Source: Nakaseomyces glabratus (lineage: Eukaryota > Ascomycota > Saccharomycetes > Saccharomycetales > Saccharomycetaceae). Taken from it: DNA of 64,000 nt. The notes under the pieces were generated by a model. The model was given only the letters and a program-made list of their open reading frames with translations. It did no database searches and was not told the origin of the DNA. The stretch covers positions 434,001 through 498,000 of the forward strand of contig NC_088961.1 in assembly GCF_010111755.1 (NCBI RefSeq), written 5' to 3'. The position numbers and the translations under genes were made by a program. Within the stretch, counting starts at the first letter, position 1, and each line of letters begins with the position of its first letter. Below, piece after piece: positions 1 through 9,276 of this stretch.

Positions 1-464
1 CCACTCTACCAAACTCGTTCGTGGTCTGCACTATTCCACAAAGCATGCATGCTCTCTCACTAGACATTATTAATTTGTGTTGACTTGCCCTTCACTATTT
101 GATAGAGTTTGGGATTTAAACCTTGAAAAGTTGCCAGATATCCGGTCCTCTTCATTTAGCCATGCCTGCTAGCGATTCCTGACGTTATACTCTTGACTTT
201 TGTCAAACTGAAAAATTACACGTGAAACGTGATATACTTGCATCGTGACTGTACCGCAATGATATATTAGAACAGACAATAGCATAGATAACTTCTTCAA
301 CAATAAGCTCCGTATATCTTAGAACTGTTACTATATATATATATATTAAAAAGAGAAAATTTATCGTATAAATATAAATAAAAATAAAAATAGAAATAGA
401 AACGGTTGCATCTTATTCCATCTAATCTTGAAAGATAATTCTGTGGTCTCGGTCATATGGTCTA
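1..464. other. Intergenic, 3' side of first VHT1 copy
   Basis: No coding region is visible. The stretch is AT-rich and lies downstream of the minus-strand transporter that ends at 465. It has a short TA microsatellite near 333-346 and a CACGTG core near 230. Any gene to the left lies outside the window. Confidence 0.6.
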
Positions 465-2327
465 TTATTTGACGAAGAAGTAACCATCTTCTTCCCGCAT
501 ATGTTCGTTAACAAACGCTGGAGGATTTTCACCTTTAGAACTATCATACAAAATAATACCATTATCGAGGGCATGCTTCTTTTCGTTGTTCTTGTAAAAG
601 AAAAGAACTACAAATGTCCATAGACCGTAAAGAATACTGAATACCAAACTAACTGTATAACCGGTCTTATACCTTGGTGAATCTACGGTTTTCCAAGCTA
701 ACATTGGGATCCAAGCGTGAGATGACTGTGAAAACATGTAATTGCAGATCCACGACATGGCCTTGATTTGAGGATCAAACCTTAGAAAATCGTTAATAAA
801 TGTCCATAAACAAGCAGATGCTCCAATACAGAAATAAGAGATCAAAAATGCAAACCATTTGGTGCTCTCTGCAACATCCCATTTCATCAGTATACCACAA
901 GATATACAGTTCATCGCTTGTGCAAATACCATAAAGAACCATTTGCTACGAAATAGATCTGATCCCAACGCGCAAACAGTAATATAAATGAATCCTAGAC
1001 AAGCGGGCAAAGCACTCAAATTGTTAACTTTGACAATGGAATAGTTTGGATTGGATTTTAACCATTGGGTATAAGAACCTGTGTAAATAGTCATCACATT
1101 CCAAGAAAGCATGTCAAAAATGGCTAATATCCAGAAAGTTGGATTAAATAGGACCTTTTTCCAAAGTGCAGGTTTGTATAACGGAACTAGCTTTGACTTA
1201 TCAACACCGTCTGTAATGTTGTTTCTTCTGTTTCTGGCTCTTGCAATCCTAATCTCTTCATCAGTCAAAAATAGAGAGTAGCACTTAGATGGGATACCAG
1301 GAATCAGAAAGAAACCCATGATAGCAGTCGGAATAGAAATCGCAATAGCATCAATTAGGAACATCCATCTCCAACCAGCCAACCCACATACACCATCCAA
1401 ACTTTTGAAGATTTTTGCTTGTAATAAACCAGAGGTTACACTTCCTAATAATTGACCATAACTGAACAGCAGTACTCTAGAGGTTAGTTCATCAGGCGCA
1501 TACCAGCTTCCAAAAATGTATTGAGAGACTGGATAGTAAGCTGCACCAAATGAGCCAACCATAAATCTGTAACCTTGCATTTCTTTTAGGGTCTTCGCTC
1601 TGAAACAAGCCAAAGTAAAGGCGGACCATCCTAAATCCATGAAAGGCAATAAATAGTGAGGTGGTACTCTTGGCATTAAATACATAAAAGGAATTTGGAA
1701 AACAATTTGGCCAATTGTGGAAATAGTTGAAGTGTAAACATAATCATTGCCGCCCATATGTAAATCTTCTTTCATATTGGAGACGTAGGCATTTACATAG
1801 TTTGCAGAATCAACAGATCTGGTCCAACTGACAACTAAAAAGTAGAAGCCAATCAAGAAGTCAATTTTATAAAGCAGGCGTCTCTCAGCCTTTGACTTTG
1901 TTGCATGATTTGGGTAGAGGAATTCATACCACCGTCGAGATTTCCTGTATTCTTTGTTGAACCTATATTCGTATTCGTAAAAGAAATTCCATTTTGATCT
2001 CTTAGCCTCGTCTCTAAGTTCATAAGGCATATCTTTTTTCAAGTTTATGTGCTTCGCATTATAGCCAGCATTATCACTTTCTGAGTCACTGCAATCTTCA
2101 ATATCCGATTCTACTGTGTATTCTATTTGGGTCTTTTTAACGTTATTTAGACCATGGGTATTTTGCTCTTTATCATTGTCATCCTTCTTTGCTACAACTT
2201 CGGTACCTATTTCTTCAACAGATGATAAGTCAGATGCAACCGAAGTTGTGCTAGATACATCATCCATTTCTTCAGGAAGAATTCTAACTGTTGGAATTAC
2301 TTTTTTCAATACCTTAGAGATGCTCAT
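465..2327 (-). CDS. VHT1: VHT1-type vitamin H (biotin) / H+ symporter, first copy
   Basis: This 620-residue protein belongs to the anion:cation symporter branch of the major facilitator superfamily (Vht1, Fen2, Dal5, Tna1). Vht1 of S. cerevisiae (about 593 residues) imports biotin with protons across the plasma membrane. The assignment rests on extended similarity to Vht1. This includes the block after the long hydrophilic N terminus (residues about 100-150: ELRDEA, FLYPNH, KAERRLLYK), the stretch AGWRWMFLIDAIAIS, the loop PGIPSKCYSLFLTDEEIRIAR and the C-terminal NGIILYDSSKGE. About twelve membrane segments lie between residues 150 and 590. The start is the first ATG, giving MSISKVLKK. A second copy of the same family lies at 6355-8184, in the same orientation, on the other side of RPS22. 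This copy is the more divergent at its N terminus, and I found no perfect Vhr1 element upstream of it. Substrate specificity could differ from biotin. Confidence 0.85.
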   Translation of the reverse strand: MSISKVLKKVIPTVRILPEEMDDVSSTTSVASDLSSVEEIGTEVVAKKDDNDKEQNTHGLNNVKKTQIEYTVESDIEDCSDSESDNAGYNAKHINLKKDMPYELRDEAKRSKWNFFYEYEYRFNKEYRKSRRWYEFLYPNHATKSKAERRLLYKIDFLIGFYFLVVSWTRSVDSANYVNAYVSNMKEDLHMGGNDYVYTSTISTIGQIVFQIPFMYLMPRVPPHYLLPFMDLGWSAFTLACFRAKTLKEMQGYRFMVGSFGAAYYPVSQYIFGSWYAPDELTSRVLLFSYGQLLGSVTSGLLQAKIFKSLDGVCGLAGWRWMFLIDAIAISIPTAIMGFFLIPGIPSKCYSLFLTDEEIRIARARNRRNNITDGVDKSKLVPLYKPALWKKVLFNPTFWILAIFDMLSWNVMTIYTGSYTQWLKSNPNYSIVKVNNLSALPACLGFIYITVCALGSDLFRSKWFFMVFAQAMNCISCGILMKWDVAESTKWFAFLISYFCIGASACLWTFINDFLRFDPQIKAMSWICNYMFSQSSHAWIPMLAWKTVDSPRYKTGYTVSLVFSILYGLWTFVVLFFYKNNEKKHALDNGIILYDSSKGENPPAFVNEHMREEDGYFFVK

Positions 2328-4216
2328 CTTTTTCCTGATGATTCGAGTAATTAATGTTATGATCTGTTTTGGTTGTTGTGCTAATACAGCAGGAATAATG
2401 TCTTAATGTATACTTTTTTGGGCTGAATAGAAACAATTCTAATAGTAGAAATAGCTATTTTGGATGGAATAGTATTGGAATATACAGTCCTTTTATACCT
2501 CAAAATTTTAGATTTGGAAGACACCAAAACTTCAATACATCACAAATAAATTTAAAACTTAACGCGCGCTATACCATGGATGTATAGTAAATACATAAGT
2601 CTAATTTTTTGTAAACAACACCAAAAATTGTTATTTATTTTTTATTGTGTTTGGGAGTTTTTTGGTGTTTATGGTTCTAATTTAGTGGTAAATGTGTCAA
2701 AAAGCAACTTAGGATATTGAAGGCTTCATTGCAAATATCAAGAAAAACTTTCTTTTTCGCATTAGGCACAGCAGTCTTAGAGCTAATGTGGTGAAGAAAT
2801 ATGCGGAATCCTTTTAATAATCAGGAAAGCCATTGCTGGGGTGTCTCTGGAGGGAAAATAAAGCAACACTACTCCATTGTCCATTGTTTTTGGAATTTAC
2901 GAGCTCTTAACCCCACCTCCACTAATTTGAGTAATTTAATGATACCAGGGAAAATAAGTATGGTAAAGCAATTACCTAATTTGGGTAAATGAGCAGTTTA
3001 AAGGTACGAGCATATCAGATTCGTAAATAGAAAAATTTTAAGGGTGTATGCAAACCAGAGTACTGTGTTGGATCAGAGAAGCTATTAGTTTAGTAAAGTT
3101 CTTCAAAGCATGTATAATATGCACAATTGTGGGTCCTAAGTTTCTTTTTTGTATAAATGTACCTTTAAAATCCAAACTCACACCCCATCATCTATGAAAA
3201 AGAAAGAATAAACCTAAGATCCCATTGTTTCAAAAAATTAAAGGACAATGGGAAGAAATGCTGTCAATATAATGGGATTCCACTAATTACTATTCCTATA
3301 ATGATCAAAATGTAAACAAACGCGAAAGTAAGGAGAAACGAAAACAAACATCGATGGAATAATAAAACACGTGAGAAACGTAACTATAGCAAATTTAGTA
3401 TCTTGGAATTTTGTGCTGACAATAACAAGTAGAACCTTTTATTGTAGTAATTCAACCAGTACTGTATACCCAAACAAAAAAAAATAGACTGGTCTAATAT
3501 TCATTCATGGGGTGCTTGTTAAAACACTAAATCGAAATCTAGGGTAATGCACAGAATTACCCTATTGTAACCGGCCTCCGTCTTCTTTTAATACAGGCAG
3601 TTATAGATAAATTCAGTCGATGAGCATGGGTTTCAGAATCATAAGAAAAAACTGTAGGCTAATCAATTCTAAAATTATCCACACATTGTTGAGGAATGAC
3701 AATAACGGTTTGGTTTTGTTATTGGTAGAAAAATGTGAAGCCACCAGCCTAAACGCTGCACTTGAGAGTCTAGATAATAATTATGGGTGATAATAACATG
3801 TTATAATGAAAAATTCTCAGATATTTCTGGTTATCCCCTGCTCAAGCGTGATATGAACAAGAGTTATATACTACATTTCTTGTATTACAAAAAAGAGCTC
3901 CCTCACACATATAGATATAGAAGTATCCGGGTAAAGTTGACTATTTTTCTTGACTCATCGTATATAAATATATTTCACATGCTCTGACGTGAATTAGTAT
4001 ATAGTGATTGAGAAGTATACGTAATTAGTGATAGACTCAGAACTTTTCTTGAAGAAAAAAAATTTTTCAATTGAAATCCGTTTGAAGAAAAACTATAAAT
4101 ACAGAACAAAAGATAACTGAAATTTTCTAGGACTCCTCTCACAAATAATTAATATTTTTCTCAATTGCAGAGTATCATACCATTACGCTATCGCAACACT
4201 CACATTCAAAATATAA
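2328..4216. other. Intergenic: promoters of first VHT1 copy (minus) and RPS22 (plus)
   Basis: About 1.9 kb shared by two divergent genes. Only tiny random reading frames occur. A CACGTG core sits near 3369 and a TATAAATA-like stretch near 3961-3971. I searched by eye for the Vhr1 element AATCA-N8-TGAYT on both strands and found no perfect copy. No tRNA-like A and B boxes were seen. Confidence 0.5.
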
Positions 4217-4815
4217 GTATGTGTTAATTGTAAGAATTGCACTAGTGAGTGCATTTCGTATGGATAGTGGAAATGCAGCGAGGTTGGTATGGGTCGTTGG
4301 TTTCTTTCAATATGACGATATTCACAACAGAATCAGAGTTTTAATAGATATGCCGGGTACGTGGGTGTCTTTCCCTTCCATGGAATGTTGACAATGTTAG
4401 GAACAAAAGAAGTAAGTATTCTGTTTCTGGTGAAACAGAGTATTCTTACGTCGGTATATCCTCTGATACCTTTGTATTGTGAATTTATAAAGTGTCGATG
4501 ATCAAAACTGCAGGCATTTTCAAAGAGAGATGCTTCAGAAAAGTTTTGTTTTGTGGACGCAGATCCTTCAGATCCTTTCAATAGGATACCTGTAGGGTTT
4601 TATTGTCATTATAAAGTTCCAATAGAATCTTATACTTAATCTAATCGCTCAACTCCATGAATCATAGTAACTTGAAATTATTTTCAAGACGCATTTTGAT
4701 TTTTTTTTATTAATTCTTTTGTAATACTAACTTTTTGTTTCTTTCATTCCACCCTGACTTATTCTTTATAAAGAATGTTTTTTGCTGCGAAGAGAGAGTG
4801 CTTTCTGTGTTACAG
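4217..4815 (+). other. RPS22: RPS22 5'-UTR intron
   Basis: A canonical yeast intron lies just before the RPS22 start codon. The donor GTATGT is at 4217-4222, the branch site TACTAAC at 4725-4731 and the acceptor TACAG ends at 4815, 10 nt before the ATG at 4826. The length is 599 nt. S. cerevisiae RPS22B also has an intron in its 5' UTR, and it hosts the H/ACA snoRNA snR44. The intron here is long enough and contains stable hairpins. The intron call comes from the sequence signals, and its conservation follows from the known RPS22B structure. Confidence 0.85.
4236..4620 (+). ncRNA. Candidate intron-hosted snoRNA (snR44 position)
   Basis: This is the part of the RPS22 5'-UTR intron with most secondary structure. 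An 8-bp stem TGCATTTC/GAAATGCA closes a 12-nt loop at 4250-4277. A second hairpin at 4412-4449 has an outer GTAAG/CTTAC stem, an internal loop and an inner CTGTTTC/GAAACAG stem. That shape resembles one arm of an H/ACA RNA with a guide pocket. In S. cerevisiae the equivalent intron encodes snR44, which guides rRNA pseudouridylation. I could not fix the hinge box, the terminal ACA or the exact ends, so the limits given are loose. Confidence 0.35.
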
Positions 4816-4825
4816 ATATTGAACA

Positions 4826-5990
4826 ATGACTAGATCTTCTGTTTTGGCTGATGCTTTGAACGCTATTAACAACGCTGAAAAGACCGGTAAGCGTCAAGTT
4901 TTGATTAGACCTTCTTCCAAGGTTATCATCAAGTTCTTGCAAGTTATGCAAAGACATGGTATGTGATTTTGATTATTTGGATTTCCAAACATAAAAAGGC
5001 AATCAATGGTTAAATGGTATCATTAATATAACACAGAGTACTTCAGTAGCAATCTAAGAATAATGGGGGATAGATTATGAAGAAGATTAACTGTTGGTAA
5101 TAATAATTCATCGGAGTGGAATTGATCTTGTTTCCTTTTTTCATTTTGGCTGTTCTAGCTGATGGGGTATTTAACTACAATTCAAATTGCAAAATTGAGG
5201 AAAATATTGGCTTTTTTTGTATAAAAACCCGGTCTGATAACTGGATGGCGTGATCGGATAGTATCGAGGTTGTTCTTGTTGGTCAAACAACAATTTCAAT
5301 CTGTTTGTTGATATTAGACTTATATCTTACAGGTATAAGTTTCAGTCCCATACTGTCTTTTAATTGACCGGAATAATAATGATTAATTTCACGTGGAATC
5401 GAATTCTTACACGGTATTGACAGACTTTTAAAGTCAGACTTGTTTTCTACCGTTTACTTTTCCTCTACATATGCCTTCTTTCCTCTAATGTTTCGAATTG
5501 TGTTTTACCCTTTATAAAGGTCAAATTTTTCACATTTTATCATTCTATTCCTTTGAATGCACCTTCCGCAGTAAAATTCTTCATGAACGTCTCTCTTATT
5601 TTTTAGTAGAAGCTACACTAAGCGTTTGTGTTCTTGCATATGATCGTTAACCTGAATGTCCCAGCAATAAACAAGTTGCTTATACTAACAATTTTTCTGA
5701 TATCTATTCGATATCGTACAATATTTGTAGGTTACATTGGTGAATTTGAATACATTGACGACCACAGATCTGGTAAGATTGTCGTTCAATTAAATGGTAG
5801 ATTGAACAAGTGTGGTGTTATTTCTCCAAGATTCAACGTCAAGATTGGTGACATTGAAAAGTGGACTGCCAACTTGCTACCAGCTAGACAATTCGGTTAC
5901 GTTATTTTGACTACTTCTGCTGGTATTATGGACCATGAAGAAGCTAGAAGAAAGCACGTTTCTGGTAAGATTTTGGGTTTCGTCTACTAA
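4826..5990 (+). CDS. RPS22: 40S ribosomal protein Rps22 (uS8), spliced
   Basis: Two coding exons, 4826-4958 and 5731-5990, join to 130 residues, the normal length for Rps22/uS8. Exon 1 encodes [12 protein letters not shown] and ends after one base of a glycine codon. Exon 2 resumes with [15 protein letters not shown] and ends KILGFVY. The protein sits on the small ribosomal subunit and contacts 18S rRNA. S. cerevisiae has RPS22A without introns and RPS22B with a UTR intron plus a coding intron. The structure here matches RPS22B. Codon use is strongly biased, as expected of a highly expressed gene. The gene sits between the two VHT1 copies. Confidence 0.97.
4959..5730 (+). other. RPS22: RPS22 coding intron
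   Basis: The donor GTATGT is at 4959-4964, the branch site TACTAAC at 5683-5689 and the acceptor TTGTAG ends at 5730, 42 nt after the branch adenosine. Splicing restores the conserved RHG-YIGEF junction. The length is 772 nt, long for a yeast intron. I saw no convincing snoRNA boxes inside. Confidence 0.97.
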
Positions 5991-6354
5991 TCAAATCAGC
6001 GCATGAATATCCCTTTATGTCTTATTTGTTTCGTAAATAAATTGTAATAACTTTATCATGTGAAATCCGTTTCATTTCTTTATTTTTGTGTATTATTTTA
6101 GGTAAAAGAATATAAAACATTCAGGTTAATCTCTAAATTTGAATTCATATTTTTTTAAATATTTACTGTGAGTAAGTATGAGAAAAACCATATTGGAATA
6201 CAAAACATGTAATCCATCTTTAAAAAATAAAAATAATAGTCACAAAATATAAAATGAGTTAAAAGTAGTAAGATATCAATATTTTGATATAGATTACATA
6301 AAATAAAGCATTTAAAAACAGAATCAAAGTACAAAACTTTCTCAAAACACAATT
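5991..6354. other. Convergent spacer between RPS22 and second VHT1 copy
   Basis: An AT-rich spacer holding the 3' ends of two converging transcripts. TATGT and long T/A stretches suit yeast 3'-end formation. No gene is visible. Confidence 0.5.
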
Positions 6355-8184
6355 TTATTCACAGTCTTCTTTGACATAGTAGTAACCATTCTTCAAAACC
6401 ATATCGGTTTCCACAAATGTTGGAGGACTTTCCCCCTTAGAACTGTTGTAAAGGATAATACCATTACCTAAAGCGTTCTTTTTCTCATTGCGTTTGTAGA
6501 AAAATAACACAACAAATGTCCACAGACCATAAATTGCACTGAATATTAAACTAGCGATATAACCTGTCTTGAATCTTGGGGCGTCTACTGTCTTCCAAGT
6601 AAGTGTCGGAATCCAGGCATAGGTAGATTGAGAAATTGAATATATTGCAATCCAGGTAATTGCCTTAACTTGTGGGTCATGTCTCAAGAAATCATTAATA
6701 AATGACCATAAACATGGCGATGCAGCAACACTAAAGTATGTGATCAAGAAAGCAAACCATTTTGTCGAACTAGCAACATCCCACTTAATTAAAATTGCAC
6801 ATGATATACAGTTCATGCATTGTGAAAATACCATAAATGGCCATTTGTTCCTGAAAAGATCTGAACCAAAGGCACAGAAGAAAACAAATGCAAAACCGAG
6901 ACATGCCGGCAACACAGATAAATTATTAACTTTTTCAATAGAATAGCTTGTATTGGATTTTAGCCATAATGTGTAGGATCCACTGTATGCTGTCATATTG
7001 TTCCAAGAGCAAAGATCAAAGATGACTAGTACCCAAAATGTTGGTGTGAAAAAAACTTTTTTCCACACTTTCCAGGACCAAATATGAGGAAGCTTTGACC
7101 TATCGACACCATCAACAATTTGGTTCCTCTTATTTCTAGCTCTAGCAATTCTTATTTCCTCATCTGTCAGGAACAGAGAGTAGCATTTTGAGGGGATACC
7201 AGGAATCACAAAAAATCCCAAAATGGCAGTTGGAATGGAGATAGCAATAGCATCAATTAAAAACATCCATCTCCATCCAGCCAATCCATGTACCCCATTT
7301 AAACTCTTGAAAATTCTGGCCTGGAGTAAACCGGAGGTAACACTACCTAACAATTGCCCACAGAAAAATAAACAAACTCTTGAACTGATTTCATCAGGGG
7401 CATACCAACAACCCATAAGATATTGTGCAACGGGATAGTACGCAGCACCAAAAGAACTTAAGATAAACCTGTATGCTCTCAGCTCAGGTAATGATTTGGC
7501 CCTATAGCAGGCAAATGTGAACCACGACCAACCGAAGTCCATAATTGGCAAGACATAATGGGCTGGAAATCTTGGTAGAATATAAATGAACGGCAATTGA
7601 AACACAATGGACCCAACATTAGCAATTGTAGACGTATAAATGTAATCATTACCCTTGAAATGAAGATCCTCCTTCATGTGAGACACATAAGCGTTGGTGT
7701 AGTTACTGCTGTCAACAGATCTTGACCAATTAACGATTAAGAAATACAATGCAACAATGATGTCAAGCTTGTAAAGTAACCTCCTCTCTGCTTTGCTTTG
7801 AGAGATATGATTTGGATATAGAAACTCATACCACTTTCTTGACTTTCTATACTCTTTGTTCAATCTGTATTCATATTCATCAAAAAACTTCCAGCGAGAC
7901 TTGTTAGCCTCATCTCTGAGTTCATATGGAATACCCTTTTGTAGTTTAACAGAGCCATGGGCTGAGTTAATTGGTAAAGACGACTTCCCGTTTGCGTTGT
8001 TAGAAGAAGTATCAACAGCATAGACCACATGAGATTCATGATATTTATCATCATCAATCGATTTTGAATCATCATGATGAATGTGTTCCTCAATAGAACT
8101 ATTGTTGTCACTTGAGACATCACCTTCAAGATCTTCAGGTAATACTCTCAAGTGAGGGATGAATTTCTTCCACTTGATTCCCAT
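6355..8184 (-). CDS. VHT1: VHT1 biotin / H+ symporter, second copy (likely the VHT1 ortholog)
   Basis: This 609-residue member of the major facilitator superfamily is very similar to S. cerevisiae Vht1, the plasma-membrane biotin importer. The N terminus (FIPHLRVLPED) aligns with the start of Vht1 better than that of the copy at 465-2327. The core has the same blocks: YELRDEA, FLYPNH, CWYAPDE, LLGSVTSGLLQ, AGWRWMFLIDAIAIS, SKCYSLFLTDEE and a C-terminal NGIILYNSSKGE. About twelve membrane segments are predicted between residues 130 and 575. In S. cerevisiae VHT1 lies two genes from YGR067C, and here it is immediately next to the YGR067C homolog, which supports orthology by position. A perfect Vhr1-type element lies 470-487 bp upstream of the ATG. 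Confidence 0.95.
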   Translation of the reverse strand: MGIKWKKFIPHLRVLPEDLEGDVSSDNNSSIEEHIHHDDSKSIDDDKYHESHVVYAVDTSSNNANGKSSLPINSAHGSVKLQKGIPYELRDEANKSRWKFFDEYEYRLNKEYRKSRKWYEFLYPNHISQSKAERRLLYKLDIIVALYFLIVNWSRSVDSSNYTNAYVSHMKEDLHFKGNDYIYTSTIANVGSIVFQLPFIYILPRFPAHYVLPIMDFGWSWFTFACYRAKSLPELRAYRFILSSFGAAYYPVAQYLMGCWYAPDEISSRVCLFFCGQLLGSVTSGLLQARIFKSLNGVHGLAGWRWMFLIDAIAISIPTAILGFFVIPGIPSKCYSLFLTDEEIRIARARNKRNQIVDGVDRSKLPHIWSWKVWKKVFFTPTFWVLVIFDLCSWNNMTAYSGSYTLWLKSNTSYSIEKVNNLSVLPACLGFAFVFFCAFGSDLFRNKWPFMVFSQCMNCISCAILIKWDVASSTKWFAFLITYFSVAASPCLWSFINDFLRHDPQVKAITWIAIYSISQSTYAWIPTLTWKTVDAPRFKTGYIASLIFSAIYGLWTFVVLFFYKRNEKKNALGNGIILYNSSKGESPPTFVETDMVLKNGYYYVKEDCE

Positions 8185-9276
8185 TATTGATATAATATAG
8201 TTTATTTCCTATGATACGGTACTTTTTTATGAATATTAAATTTTGTTTCAGATTTGAATATGGAAAAGGAAATGAATTGAATGAGGTATAAAGGTAAATT
8301 CTGGTCCCAATTTATACCTTTTATAATTGTAAATTTTTTGCAATGAATTATGACCAATATTCAACAAAATCGATACTCTTATGCGCAACCAATCAATATA
8401 TCGATGAAAAATTTTCACAAGCAAACTCTTATGATCTTATTCTCACTTATTGTTTTTTCACAAGTTGTTTATAACACTTGTATTGTAAGGCGATAGCACT
8501 TGTATATTGGCTAATGACTAAAATATCTTAGACAAAACTAATCATATATCTAAGACTGCCAAAACAACAAGAAGTTATTATCTAGTAATAACTCTCTTAT
8601 AAGTCCTGTTGAGAAAGATACAATTTAGCAACTATCTTATTGGAGTAACCTTGAGTCACAACGCTGTGATTCTCTTTAGTTCCTGAATGAGCACCGTTGT
8701 CGGACGATAATATCCATTATCAGTGAACTGACACATCAGAATACATCAATTATATATAATTGCAGCCATAAGGAGTATCCTAGGAAGAAAGAGGGTCATC
8801 AATACTGATAAGAACTTTCATCCCAACTTCTTTCATTATCCTTCTACTACTATGGTATAGAATTTTTGCGATGGGCTTTCACACTTTTCAAGAAATATTA
8901 TATGTTTTTCTCATCATTATGCACAGATACAGCTGCAGAAACAAACCTGAACTTGACTTGACTGCAAAAAAATCCCAACTGGAAAAAGTTCGAAGAAACT
9001 AATGACCCAAGTGAGGCATCATATAGAACGTAGATAAGACTTGAGTCACCTTTGGATGATTAAAAACTTCTCAATGGCATATTAGACTATTCAGGATCAA
9101 AACTATTCGTATTGTTATTGGTGAGTGTAATAAATATCTAAGTTGAACAGAATATATAATCTATAGGTGGCACTATATAGGTAGTGTGGTCATGGATTGG
9201 AATTGATATCGGGAGAGGTGGGATTTAAGTGACTGTGATTGTGAATGTCTAAAGGAGAATGAAATGCTCTCTCAGG
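8185..9276. other. Intergenic: promoter of second VHT1 copy
   Basis: About 1.1 kb lie between the VHT1 start and the stop codon of the YGR067C homolog. No homolog of YGR066C, which lies here in S. cerevisiae, is visible. The spacer contains the Vhr1-type element at 8654-8671 and a near match at 8540-8557. Confidence 0.6.
8654..8671 (-). promoter_or_regulatory. Vhr1-type biotin response element
   Basis: The plus strand reads AGTCA-N8-TGATT, the exact reverse complement of AATCA-N8-TGACT. That matches the S. cerevisiae Vhr1 site AATCA-N8-TGAYT, which induces VHT1 and BIO5 when biotin is scarce. It lies 470-487 bp upstream of the VHT1 ATG, in the same orientation as the gene. A second site at 8540-8557 matches 9 of the 10 defined bases, on the other strand. 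Function is inferred from motif and position. Confidence 0.65.

Noticed and set aside
4008..4025. Vhr1-like site near RPS22
   Set aside because: The first half-site reads AATTA instead of ARTCA, and it is nearer RPS22 than VHT1.
5628..5990. A 120-residue protein starting at 5628
   Set aside because: Its first 34 codons lie inside the RPS22 intron. The rest is RPS22 exon 2.
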